From: CALMEC01 sp964434425
Lineage (GTDB): Bacteria; Actinomycetota; Thermoleophilia; Miltoncostaeales; Miltoncostaeaceae
DNA length: 64,000 bases
Reading direction: 5' to 3'
NCBI GenBank assembly: GCA_964434425.1
Contig: CAYSVH010000013.1
Span: forward strand, 1-64,000
Shown: positions 28,801-35,658 of the stretch, in pieces
Layout: every line of letters begins with the position of its first letter
Numbering within the stretch: the first letter of the stretch is position 1
Made by a program: the position numbers and the translations under genes
Notes under the pieces: model-generated
The model's database searches: none
What the model was told of the DNA's origin: nothing
Seen by the model: the letters and a program-made list of their open reading frames with translations, nothing else

Positions 28801-29017
28801 CGGGCTTCCGTCGGGGGCGTTGTCGAATCAGACGTATGCGGTTGCGGCGCCGAGGACTCCGGCGGCGATCGCTGCGCCGGTGTCGTTTGATGTTCCCGTG
28901 TCGCTTCTGCGGGAGGGTGAGAACGTGATCGCGGTGTCGGTGCATCACAACTACCGCGGTACCCCCGACATCAGTTTCGACGCGACCATCACCGCCGTCC
29001 GCACACCCGCCGGATGA
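25817..29017 (+). CDS. Secreted metallophosphoesterase with FN3 and jelly-roll repeats
   Basis: A 1066-aa exported protein. Residues 1-37 look like a signal peptide (basic WMSKRRDARW, then LALLVVGLLALGLTGFG). A calcineurin-like phosphoesterase follows, with VVPDTQ, GDLVENW, SGNHD, STHG and LNGHWHDGD metal-binding motifs. Next come three beta-sandwich, probably carbohydrate-binding modules (each with WPSGW, DVPPPTSNRP, ADDG, NVIAVS, TPDISFDATI); the second and third are each preceded by a fibronectin type III domain. Modules two and three are identical apart from a few residues. The start is GTG 25817, or ATG 25832. Likely acts on extracellular phosphoesters bound to polymer; substrate unknown. 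Confidence 0.88.
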   Translation: MNGFWMSKRRDARWLALLVVGLLALGLTGFGTSFVSAEGGAPGDTDPFTLVVVPDTQKYALSPTLHQTIGAQTQWIVDRRNDLNVKFAVQVGDLVENWNNATEWGRVSGHFQTLDTAALPYAVLSGNHDMSQTGLAPRFGEYFGPSRFVNAAWNSESVRYGGYLGDNQFGPDPVDRFNQNNYALLTAGGMDLLLLQLEFESPAYSLAWAQKVIDAHPNRRVIVSTHGFIHTGGNRSNTVLRTDGKSANQVWDELIYPNCNVFMVLNGHWHDGDIGEARRTDANACGTPVHQILTNYQSRANGGNGWLRYYTFVPDQNRIEAYTYSPTLGTFEQDASSRFDLDYDMSGTRLEVPLRGGDTWRYRYSAGTWPSGWAAPGFNDSAWAQGRASLGFGTPARATVVDVPPPTSNRPLSMLFRKTFTVDNPAELSQVRVITRADDGISVRVNGQEIGRRNLPTGTISHATYATLAPRTHDATGTPTVFDVPDGLLVNGQNVIAVSTHLNYTATPDISFDATITAIREGDGGPVVPAAPVVSGGVEGNSAVVSWSPGDGAALSGFEVFRDGVRVAQPGPAVREYVDSSVVPGEQYQYGVVAVGAGGLRSEVATTVVQVPGGGPGVPEDVVLVAEGVQWRWLFSSSAWPSGWTGVGFGDGSWSSGLAPLGWGHASIATNIDVPPPTSNRPRTALFRRSFSVVRPGELSSVRVVTRADDGVAVWVNGTEVGRAGLPSGALSNQTYAVAAPRTPAAIAAPVSFDVPVSLLREGENVIAVSVHHNYRGTPDISFDATITAVRTPVGGPVVPAAPVVSGGVEGGSAVVSWSPGDGAALSGFEVFRDGVRVAQPGPAVREYVDSSVVPGEQYQYGVVAVGAGGLRSEVATTVVQVPGGGPGVPEDVVLVAEGVQWRWLFSSSAWPSGWTGVGFGDGSWSSGLAPLGWGHASIATNIDVPPPTSNRPRTALFRRSFSVVRPGELSSVRVVTRADDGVAVWVNGTEVGRAGLPSGALSNQTYAVAAPRTPAAIAAPVSFDVPVSLLREGENVIAVSVHHNYRGTPDISFDATITAVRTPAG
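27385..28197 (+). repeat. 813-bp tandem duplication, first copy
   Basis: This stretch, covering one fibronectin III domain plus one jelly-roll module, is followed head-to-tail by an almost identical copy at 28198-29010. Only about four base differences are visible (near 27434, near the DATITAV codons and at the end). Codon use here favours T- and G-ending codons (ggt, ttg, gtt), unlike the C-ending preference of the rest of the gene. Confidence 0.95.
28198..29010 (+). repeat. 813-bp tandem duplication, second copy
   Basis: Second unit of the repeat starting at 27385, exactly 271 codons later, so the frame is kept. It runs to within two codons of the stop. Confidence 0.95.
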
Positions 29018-29112
29018 TCACCTGACGCGTGTCGTGCGGTCTGCTGCGGCTGTCGCGTCACGGTCGTCGACCTGAACCTGCGCCACAGCGTCGGCGGACC
29101 GGGTCGCGGGGT

Positions 29113-29139
29113 GGCGCCCGGCCTCCCTCTCCGGGCGCC
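29113..29139. terminator. Bidirectional terminator hairpin
   Basis: GGCGCCCGG (29113-29121) and CCGGGCGCC (29131-29139) form a 9-bp stem with a 9-base loop between the convergent metallophosphoesterase and NTF2-like genes. Confidence 0.65.
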
Positions 29140-29147
29140 CGGCCAGC

Positions 29148-29594
29148 TCAGATGACGTCGGGCGGTTCGGTCTCCGGGTTCAATGAGAAGTGGGTGTGGA
29201 CGGCGAGCAGACCGTGCGGTGATCCCTGGTCCCGTCGCAGCACGACGGTGCAGCGACCCCGCCGGTCGAAGGTCGAGCCGTCGGGACGGACACCATCGGA
29301 CCTCCACCGGGTCGCCAGCACCACGAGGGTGCCGTCGGCTGCCGCCTCCACCGTGAGCGTGCCCGCGATCGCCGAGAACCCCCGCGTCGTGGTCCACGTC
29401 GGGTGCCACTGCCGGGTCGCCAGGTCGTCGAGGTCGGCCAGGTGCTCGGCCCGGGTGCCGAACGATGAGCAGGCGGGGTCGAAGAGCCGGCGTCCGGATG
29501 CGATGTCCTGAGTTCTGACACAGGCTGCGAAGTCGTCGAACCACGCCATGGCCGCGACCGACGCCGCGGCGGAATCCCCGCGCTCGGCCGTCAC
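29148..29594 (-). CDS. NTF2-like (SnoaL/DUF4440-type) protein
   Basis: A 148-aa protein of the cone-shaped NTF2 fold: an N-terminal helix (MAWFDDFAACVRTQDIASGR), FGTRAEHLADLDDL, and the closing sheet VLATRWRSDG, GRCTVVLRRDQGS, LLAVHTHFSLNP. Similar domains serve as small hydrolases, isomerases or binding proteins; no catalytic set can be assigned. The start is GTG 29594, whose bases overlap the TGA of the upstream PP-loop gene, indicating translational coupling and a shared function with it. Confidence 0.75.
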   Translation of the reverse strand: MTAERGDSAAASVAAMAWFDDFAACVRTQDIASGRRLFDPACSSFGTRAEHLADLDDLATRQWHPTWTTTRGFSAIAGTLTVEAAADGTLVVLATRWRSDGVRPDGSTFDRRGRCTVVLRRDQGSPHGLLAVHTHFSLNPETEPPDVI

Positions 29595-30718
29595 GGCTGC
29601 ATCTCCTCGCCGACGGTGGCGAGAGCGATCCTGAAGGCTTCGACCAGATCGGTACGACCGCCCTCCGCCGCACGCGCTGCGACCCTCCGCGCGACCCGGA
29701 CGTTGTAGGCGTCCTTGAGCGGAACTGCCGCGATGTCGTCCATCGACGCCCGGACCTCGAACGCGGCGGGCTCTTCGACGCCCTCGACCCAGAAGCAGGC
29801 CTGGGTCACGGCGCACTTGAAGCAGCGACCGCAGTTCCGATCGAGCCTCTCACCCTGCCAGCAGACCCGCAGGTCCCGGGTGGCCACCGGGACGTTCGCC
29901 AGGGCGGCGACCTTGTCGAGCTTGTCGAAGGCGGCACCCTCGTGCCACAGCGGACGGGACGTCGACCCGAGAAGTGGGTCGGTCTGAGGGGTCGAGCCCC
30001 AGCGCGGGATGGGCTGGTCATAGGGGTAGCTGGAGGGCACGACCGTGCGCGCGAACCACTGCTCCAGGCACGACAGGGCGAAGGCGAGCCAGATGCCGTG
30101 GACCTGGTGCCCCCAGTCGCAGCCGGTGGCGGCTTCCAGCCTCCGGACGTCGGTGTGGAGCGCGTAGGCGTCCATCCCGAACGACCCCAGCATCCGCCGG
30201 GAGCGGGCGAAGGCCGATCCGAAGGTGGCCGTCTGGGCCGCGTTGATGTCGAACCCGTGGACCATGAGACCCGCGGTCAGGTCGGCCCGGCGATGCGCCC
30301 CGGCCGGCGCGCCCCGGTGGCCGCGGGCGGCGGTGAAACAGCTGTCGACGCCGCCGGAGAAGGCGGTGAGGCCTCCCGCTCCGGGTGGTGGCGGAACCTC
30401 GGCTCGATAGGGCGCGGTGATCGGAACCGCGTTGAGCTCGGGGTAGAGGGAGGCCATGGCCTCCTGCCACTCGGCGATCCCCGCCGCGGTACCCGGGTCG
30501 ATGGGACCTGTGAGGTGGACGGGGTGGCCCGCGATCATCGCCGGCACGAGGAACGCGAGGAGGAAGGGACGCACGGAGGGGACGAACCCGGCCGGGTCGG
30601 GGCAGGCGAACGTCACCCGGACGGAATGGCGTTCGCCGTCGGTCTCCATCCATCCGGACCACTTGACGTGGTCGTCGTCTGTGACTGGGTCGTCGTACCC
30701 GATGTGTGTAACTGACAC
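29591..30718 (-). CDS. PP-loop ATP pyrophosphatase, QueC/asparagine-synthase-like
   Basis: A 375-aa protein. The PP-loop SGGVDS stands at 121-126, preceded by LTAFSGG; this motif binds ATP in enzymes that adenylate a carbonyl or carboxylate. Near 290-310 a four-cysteine cluster, CWQGERLDRNCGRCFKC, resembles the zinc site of QueC (7-cyano-7-deazaguanine synthase). The first 110 residues are unlike QueC. The GTG at 30718 is chosen because CGGAGCAGA lies 5 bases upstream. It forms a two-gene operon with the NTF2-like protein. No queuosine genes are nearby, so a different amidation or ligation role is likely (inference). Confidence 0.7.
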   Translation of the reverse strand: MSVTHIGYDDPVTDDDHVKWSGWMETDGERHSVRVTFACPDPAGFVPSVRPFLLAFLVPAMIAGHPVHLTGPIDPGTAAGIAEWQEAMASLYPELNAVPITAPYRAEVPPPPGAGGLTAFSGGVDSCFTAARGHRGAPAGAHRRADLTAGLMVHGFDINAAQTATFGSAFARSRRMLGSFGMDAYALHTDVRRLEAATGCDWGHQVHGIWLAFALSCLEQWFARTVVPSSYPYDQPIPRWGSTPQTDPLLGSTSRPLWHEGAAFDKLDKVAALANVPVATRDLRVCWQGERLDRNCGRCFKCAVTQACFWVEGVEEPAAFEVRASMDDIAAVPLKDAYNVRVARRVAARAAEGGRTDLVEAFRIALATVGEEMQP

Positions 30719-31094
30719 TCTGCTCCGATCTGTCGCGCGTATCACGCCTGCCACCGACGATCGTACGGATTGCCGTCCAGATTCGGCTGAACGTGTCGGT
30801 CCGCACCGGCGACGTCGGTCCTCCACCGCTGAGGCGTCCGTCTCAGCGAACGCTGCGTGTTTCGCCCCCGCCCGCCCCCCGGCGTGCGGACCATCCGCTC
30901 TGGGCGGGCAGGGGAGCGCCGTGCCGTCTCCCGGGCTCTCACACGACCCGGCCGGAACCCGGTGTCCACCCGTCGTGCACCGGGTTCCGGCGGTATTCAT
31001 GAACGCGGCGAACCCGATTCAATAATCTAACCCTGAATGGAAAAAGCATCCGGCTCGCCCTATCGCGGCCGGACCTGCAGAAGGGGCGTCCCCC
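30719..31094. other. 376-bp intergenic stretch
   Basis: No gene is supported here. It should contain the divergent promoters of the PP-loop operon and the small gene at 31095; an AT-richer patch (TTCAATAATCTAACC, near 31018-31032) is the only promoter-like sequence. Confidence 0.5.
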
Positions 31095-31322
31095 ATGGAC
31101 CCGTGGCTCACCTCGCTCATCACTCCCGGCCCCCAGGAGGGGTTCGAGCTCGCCATCACGCTCGCGCGCAAGGGCGTCGGGTACACACAGCCGTCGGCCG
31201 AGGTGCGCACGCGCCTGCGACCCGAGTACGCGGAGAACGCCGACAGCCTCACCGCCGCCTCGCAGGTCATCGCGATTCACTTCCAGACCATCGCGGCGGC
31301 CAACGGCTACTGGACGTCGTAG
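31095..31322 (+). CDS. Small hypothetical protein
   Basis: A 75-aa protein with no family I recognise. AGAAGGGGCG precedes the ATG. The sequence (GPQEGFELAITLARKGVGYT; LRPEYAENADSLTAASQVIA) is predicted to be mainly helical and soluble, without signal peptide. Codon use is of the local type, which favours a real gene. Confidence 0.5.
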   Translation: MDPWLTSLITPGPQEGFELAITLARKGVGYTQPSAEVRTRLRPEYAENADSLTAASQVIAIHFQTIAAANGYWTS

Positions 31323-31574
31323 GACCCGCGCGGACGACCGTGGCGGGGCGTGGCCGATCGGCGGGTATGGGTTTGAGGAATGCGATCACGGAGGCGGCGC
31401 GATGACATCGCCGCCGCCAGCTGCACGTGAGCGGCGGCCGGCTTCCCTCCGCTCCCCGCGCTCGGAAGCCGCTCCGGCCGCGGACGGAGGTGACGCTGTT
31501 GTCGACGTCGGCGGAGAACGACGCTCTGACGGTATCGGGGTCCGGCAGCCGGTAGATCTCACCTGCCGCGGACG

Positions 31575-31763
31575 TTACGTCGGCGACGGGTCGTCATCGC
31601 GTGCCGACACGTACCGGCCGTTCCGACTCGGCACCGGCTTGACGCGGATGGTGGTGCCGGGAGACAGTGACGCGATGCGCGCTGGGGTGAGGCACTCGCG
31701 GACCGTTCCCCGGGTGACGAAGCCGTTGTCGTCAACGTCGACCATGATCTGGGTGTCGAGACC
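31575..31763 (-). pseudogene. Unidentified gene fragment downstream of the cas5 remnant
   Basis: This frame reads LDTQIMVDVDDNGFVTRGTV then LTPARIASLSPGTTIRVKP and ends in a stop. It has coding character but no start codon of its own, and it joins the cas5 piece in a different frame. I cannot name the family. The 250 bases before it (31323-31574) show nothing else. Confidence 0.4.
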
Positions 31764-31765
31764 GC

Positions 31766-31984
31766 ACCGGCGACTTCGTTGCGGCGCAGGTTGATGCAGC
31801 GAATGTCTCGTAGGACCTCGATTCGGCGCACGTGCCACCGAATGGCCGGCTTCCAGAGGATCGCCTCGAAGCAGGCGCGCGCCGCGGAGGGCGTGATCAC
31901 GTCGCAGCTGACGCGCTCCACCTTCATCTCGGGGCGGGTGAAGCAGGCGAAGGGAGCGGTGAGTTCCAGGCAGTAGGTTGCCAC
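31766..31984 (-). pseudogene. cas5: 5' fragment of cas5 (type I-C-like)
   Basis: From GTG 31984 the frame reads MATYCLELTAPFACFTRPEM, KVERVSCDVITPSAARACFE, AILWKPAIRWHVRRIEVLRD and IRCINLRRNEVAG, which is the conserved beginning of Cas5 of type I-C (Cas5d): FACFTRPEMKVER, TPSAAR and W-KPAIRW are family hallmarks. Cas5d processes crRNA and sits in Cascade. Homology stops after about 72 residues (family about 220), and the frame then runs into unrelated sequence, so this is a remnant. cas8c, cas7, cas4, cas1 and cas2 are absent. Confidence 0.75.
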
Positions 31985-32011
31985 TCCTCGTCTGCTTCTG
32001 GCTTCATGGCC

Positions 32012-32430
32012 TCATATCGGCAGGACGCTGAGGAACCCGGAGTCGGCGTATTCGCAGATCTTCCGATCCGCCGTGACCAGACGCAGCCCATGTACGCGCG
32101 CGGTTGCGATGAGGAATCGGTCAGCCGGGTCACCGTGGACCTCTCCCGGGAGCCCGGTGCTTTCCATCGCGGACTCCGCGTCCAGCGGCAACAGGCTCGG
32201 TCCAGGAGGGGTGATGGCGTCCTCCACCCAGGTGTGGAGAGGAATACCAGGCCGATCAGTCCCGTGGCCGTCAGCATGCCGAGCTCCCACACGCTGATCG
32301 AGGACACGAATAGCCGGCGTCTGCGGCGTACGGACTCGATTTCTGCGAGTGCGTTCTCATCCAGCGGAGTCTCGCCCGCCCCGGCGTGCCAGAGCCATAC
32401 ATGGGTGTCGAGCAGGAGCCCGTCCGCCAT
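32012..32430 (-). pseudogene. PIN-domain (VapC) toxin with frameshift
   Basis: The first part reads MADGLLLDTHVWLWHAGAGE and LFVSSISVWELGMLTATGLI (PIN acidic residues D and E). The rest continues in another frame: GIPLHTWVEDAITPPG, GDPADRFLIATARVHGLRLV, TADRKICEYADSGFLSVLPI. One base appears to be missing near 32247-32251 (a G in the GGCCTGG-TATTCC context). With the base restored a complete PIN ribonuclease toxin would result, so this is either a recent inactivation or a sequencing error. Its ATG overlaps the antitoxin stop (TGATG). Confidence 0.8.
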
Positions 32431-32702
32431 CAGGCGTCCTTGCGTGACGTGCGCTCATACAGATGGTTCTCACCGTCGGTCTCGGCGGACCAAGCCTCAT
32501 CCATGGGGGCCAGAATGTCGCCACGGATCTCGATGGTGCCTTTCATGTAACCGAACAGGCTGCGCTCGTCATCCGGTTCGATCGGCACGACCTGCGCGAC
32601 AGGCTTGCCGCGTTTCGTGATGACGAGCGGCTGGTGCGTGGCTGCGACTTCGTCGAGCAGCTTCAGGCACTTGGTCTGGAACTCGGCGGCACCGATAGTC
32701 AT
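32430..32702 (-). CDS. Phd/YefM family antitoxin
   Basis: A 90-aa antitoxin: MTIGAAEFQTKCLKLLDEVA, QPLVITKRGKPVAQVVPIEP is the Phd/YefM DNA-binding fold, followed by a C-terminal toxin-binding tail (GYMKGTIEIRGDILAPMDEA). The ATG at 32702 has ACAAGGAG just upstream. It precedes and overlaps the PIN toxin by one base, the standard autoregulated order. The pair lies between the cas3 and cas5 remnants. Confidence 0.88.
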   Translation of the reverse strand: MTIGAAEFQTKCLKLLDEVAATHQPLVITKRGKPVAQVVPIEPDDERSLFGYMKGTIEIRGDILAPMDEAWSAETDGENHLYERTSRKDA

Positions 32703-32783
32703 GGAGAACTCCTTGTGACCGGTTTGACTGGTCATTATCACGCTGGGGCATGCCATCTCGAGGCCTGACCGAGTCCCGTCCCC

Positions 32784-33047
32784 TCAAAGGACCCAGTCAT
32801 CGGCCTGCCGTGCGCTCTCCTCCGGCATCAGCCCCAACGTTGCGTCGTAGAGGCCATGGCTGCACTGCACGTACATGCCCGGCAGGATTTCTTCGATATC
32901 GCCACGCTCCCGAAGGAGTGCGATCTCCCGATTGGGGAGGTTGACGATGTAGCGCTGCAGCTTGCGCATCAGCCACCGCTCCGGACCGTCGTGGCGCAGG
33001 AGGCCGACCCACTGTTCGACCTGCTCGTGCTCTCTGGAGCACGATGG
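32784..33047 (-). pseudogene. cas3: 3' fragment of cas3 (type I-C-like)
   Basis: The frame reads REHEQVEQWVGLLRHDGPER, WLMRKLQRYIVNLPNREIAL and LRERGDIEEILPGMYVQCSH, then GLYDATLGLMPEES before the stop. LQRYTVNLP and EE-PG-YVQ-GLYD-LGL patterns close the helicase-nuclease Cas3 of type I-C systems. Only about 80 residues of an expected 750 or so remain, with no start. In type I-C operons cas3 directly precedes cas5, and the cas5 remnant indeed follows on the same strand, with the toxin-antitoxin pair between. Confidence 0.65.
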
Positions 33048-33302
33048 TCAGGCCTCCCGCGAGTTTGCGAAGTCCGGCGACGGCTCGATCAGCACCTCTG
33101 GGTCGTTCCCGAACAGATAGTCCACCTTGAGCGCGCGGAAGTGGGCCTCACCGAACTTGATCTTCCAGCCCTCCGACTCCCACTGGAGCTTGCCGATGTC
33201 GTCCGTGCCCTTCGTCTCGCGCACCAGGTAGAGGGTGTGCCTGTCGCCCTCCCGTCGCACGAGGGCCCAGTCCGGGTTGTTCATCGGTTCCATCGCTCCG
33301 GT
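33048..33302 (-). pseudogene. 3' fragment of a type III restriction (Res-like) subunit
   Basis: MEPMNNPDWALVRREGDRH, TLYLVRETKGTDDIGKLQWE and GWKIKFGEAHFRALKVDY match the C-terminal nuclease domain of type III restriction R subunits (NPDW, VRETKGT, KI-G-HF-AL-VDY; the D and E-x-K are the nuclease residues). About 80 residues remain of roughly 900, and a stop lies just upstream in frame. It abuts the cas3 remnant: the TGA at 33050-33048 separates the two in the same frame. Confidence 0.65.
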
Positions 33303-33564
33303 GAGGATTCACGCATCGCGCCGCACCCGTGTGGATGATGTCGTGCCACAACTCGGCTTCGGCCCGAACTGCGGCCGATGGCTGCTTTTCTGATCGCCGA
33401 ATCGCAGCACGCCTTTGGACAGCAACTCGCGCACCACGCTCGGCGGTCACGGTCGCCACGTCGTAATCGACTTCGACCGGAGGCCGGTGGTCGGGAATGG
33501 GGATCGGGAGCCCGGTGGATCTTCGGCGCGCGCGGTGGCCTCAAGCGACCGCATTCCCCACCCA
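33303..33564 (-). other. Degraded sequence between tRNA-Lys and the restriction remnant
   Basis: Minus-strand frames contain VEVDYDVATVTAER followed, after a shift, by VRELLSKGVLRFGDQK. This has coding flavour but cannot be assigned. It ends at the 3' edge of tRNA-Lys, the likely border of the eroded island. Confidence 0.4.
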
Positions 33565-33637
33565 TGGGCCGTCTGGGACTCGAACCCAGGACCTTGGGAT
33601 TAAAAGTCCCCTGCTCTACCAGCTGAGCTAACGGCCC
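33565..33637 (-). tRNA. tRNA-Lys (TTT)
   Basis: 73 bases forming a full cloverleaf: acceptor GGGCCGT pairing with ACGGCCC, D arm GCTC..GAGC, anticodon loop CTTTTAA (anticodon TTT), and T arm CTGGG-TTCGAGT-CCCAG. CCA is not encoded. Its 3' end faces the eroded cas/restriction region. Confidence 0.95.
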
Positions 33638-33704
33638 GGCGCCTGTGAGCTTACTCCGCCGGGATGGGTGCCCCGCCCGATGTCATCGGGCGGGGACACG
33701 CGTC

Positions 33705-34022
33705 TCAGCCGGTGCCGGACTCCTGCTCGTCCGCCACGGCGATGTCGATGGAGTCCTGGCTGAAGTACTCCGCGGTGTGCCGGAGCTCGCGCTTCGTCAG
33801 GCGGACGGCCACCACTCGATCGTGATGGTCGACGTCCGCGATGATCCGGGCCGGGACGATGTGCGGACGGTGGAAGAGGTGGCCGGTCGCCACGACGAAG
33901 CTCGAGAGCGGCGTCTCGACCGTGCTGGGATGCACACGTCCCACCGGGCCGTCCGTCGCCACCACGCGATAGCCGACGAGCTCGTTCGTGTTGATGTCGC
34001 CTGTGCGGGTGTCGTCTGCCAT
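33705..34022 (-). CDS. PRC-barrel-like small protein
   Basis: A 105-aa protein with beta-strand-rich sequence typical of PRC-barrel/DUF2171-type stress proteins: NTNELVGYRVVATDGPVGRV, SSFVVATGHLFHRPHIVPA, HDRVVAVRLTKRELRHTAEY. ATG 34022 follows ACGGAGACG. Such proteins are linked to envelope or desiccation stress but have no defined activity. It is divergent from pyrD. Confidence 0.65.
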   Translation of the reverse strand: MADDTRTGDINTNELVGYRVVATDGPVGRVHPSTVETPLSSFVVATGHLFHRPHIVPARIIADVDHHDRVVAVRLTKRELRHTAEYFSQDSIDIAVADEQESGTG

Positions 34023-34294
34023 GAGAACGTCTCCGTCTGTACGGGGTGCCGATCGTGAGGCCGAAGCAACGTGCGTCGCCGTGCCACCGTCCTCACGGGG
34101 CGAACGTCTGAGCTGGACCGAACGTTTCAGGTGGATGAACGTAGGTACCCGTGTCTCTACCCGCTCCTCGTCGAAAGCGAACCCGTCGTGCGGCACCCGC
34201 CCCAAGGCGATTGTTGCCCGGGGTGCGGCCCTCCCGCCGCCCGGTTCGGCAGGCTGTGCCTGCGAATGGGCAATCCGCGTCAACGAGGTCGTAC

Positions 34295-35374
34295 GTGTTC
34301 GAACGCTTTCTGATCCGCCAGGTCCTCTTCCGCCTCGACCCCGAGCGGGCGCACAACCTGACCATGCACGGATTGCGCGTCCTCTCGCGGTTCCCCGGTG
34401 CCGAACGGGCCCGCGCCCGGCGGACGGTGGCCGATCCCCGGCTGGAGCAGGAGATCTTGGGTCGCCGCTTCCCCAATCCGGTCGGGCTGGCGGCGGGGCT
34501 CGACAAACAGGCCGAGGCCATCCCGGCATGGGCCCGACTCGGATTCGGTTTCACCGAGGTCGGCACCATCACGGCCGAGCCTCAGCCGGGGAACCCCCAG
34601 CCGCGGGTGTTCCGGCTACGGGAGGACGAGGCCCTCATCAACCGCTTCGGATTCAACAGCGAGGGATCCGAGGCGGTCGCGCGGCGTCTCGCCCGCGTCG
34701 AGATGTCCGGGAGGGCCCACCGCATCCCGCTCGGGATCAACATCGGGAAGAGCAAGCTGGCGGAGGACGCCGAGGCGGACTACCTCACCACGTTCGGCCG
34801 CGTCGCCCCGTTCGCCGACTACGTCACCGTCAACGTGAGCTCGCCCAACACGCCCGGGCTGCGCGACCTCCAGGAGCGCACCGCGCTGGAGGGCCTGCTC
34901 TCGCGGCTGGCCGAGGTGAACCGCGCGCAGCGCGTGCCGTGTCCCATCCTGGTCAAGGTGGCCCCGGATCTGGACGACGCGGCGCTCGACGCCATCGTGG
35001 ATCTGGCCACCGAACACGTCCAGGGGATCATCATCGCGAACACCACGCTCGCCCGCGACGGGCTGCGATCCGCACATCGCGACGAAGCCGGCGGGCTCTC
35101 CGGCCGTCCGGTGCACCGGCGCTCGACGGACATGATCCGCCGTGCCCACCTGCGCGCCCCGGACTTCCCGATCATCGGCGTCGGCGGCATCTTCAGCGGG
35201 GCCGACGCCTGGGAGAAGATCACCTCCGGCGCGCGCCTGGTGCAGGTGTACACCGGGTTCATCTACCAGGGGCCGGCCCTCATCACCGAAATCAACCGAG
35301 ACCTGGTGCGGTTCATGGACCGTGCCGATGCCGCGTCCCTGTCGGATGTCGTGGGGAGCGCCGCACGCGTGTGA
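34295..35374 (+). CDS. pyrD: Dihydroorotate dehydrogenase (quinone), class 2
   Basis: A 359-aa class 2 PyrD, which oxidises dihydroorotate to orotate with FMN and passes electrons to quinone, the fourth step of UMP synthesis. Evidence: an N-terminal amphipathic membrane-association helix (FERFLIRQVLFRLDPERAHN), NPVGLAAGLDK, EVGTITAEPQPGNPQPR, NRFGFNSEG, VNVSSPNTPGLRDLQ with the catalytic serine type, GGLSGRPV and IIGVGGIFSGADAWEKI. The GTG at 34295 has GAGG upstream and gives the family's normal N-terminus. Confidence 0.95.
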   Translation: MFERFLIRQVLFRLDPERAHNLTMHGLRVLSRFPGAERARARRTVADPRLEQEILGRRFPNPVGLAAGLDKQAEAIPAWARLGFGFTEVGTITAEPQPGNPQPRVFRLREDEALINRFGFNSEGSEAVARRLARVEMSGRAHRIPLGINIGKSKLAEDAEADYLTTFGRVAPFADYVTVNVSSPNTPGLRDLQERTALEGLLSRLAEVNRAQRVPCPILVKVAPDLDDAALDAIVDLATEHVQGIIIANTTLARDGLRSAHRDEAGGLSGRPVHRRSTDMIRRAHLRAPDFPIIGVGGIFSGADAWEKITSGARLVQVYTGFIYQGPALITEINRDLVRFMDRADAASLSDVVGSAARV

Positions 35375-35505
35375 GCGAGGGGGTGTCCGGCCAGCGAACG
35401 GGGCGGATCTAACGGGATGCGTCGATACGACGGTAAGTCGGGTGGCGGGCCCGTCGGATGGGTGCCGGGACGACACTCGATCACGAGCCGGTGAGAGACG
35501 CCCGC

Positions 35506-35530
35506 GGAGGGCATCCGGTGAGTGCCCTCC
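35506..35530 (+). terminator. Hairpin after pyrD
   Basis: GGAGGGCA (35506-35513) and TGCCCTCC (35523-35530) form an 8-bp stem with a 9-base loop 130 bases after pyrD. The 285-bp gap contains nothing else except a possible -10 (TAGGAT near 35534) for the next gene. Confidence 0.55.
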
Positions 35531-35658
35531 GGCTAGGATCGGCCCACGTCACAGGCGACCCGCCCCATGCGGGTCAGGGGGAACGAGGGATGGACCGACA
35601 GAACGATCCGTAGGCCGACTCCACGGACCGGTGGGAGCACGATCAGACGACCGATCCG

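Noticed and set aside
31000..33600. CRISPR array near the cas remnants
   Set aside because: No regularly spaced direct repeats of 28-40 bp were found in the region or elsewhere in the window.
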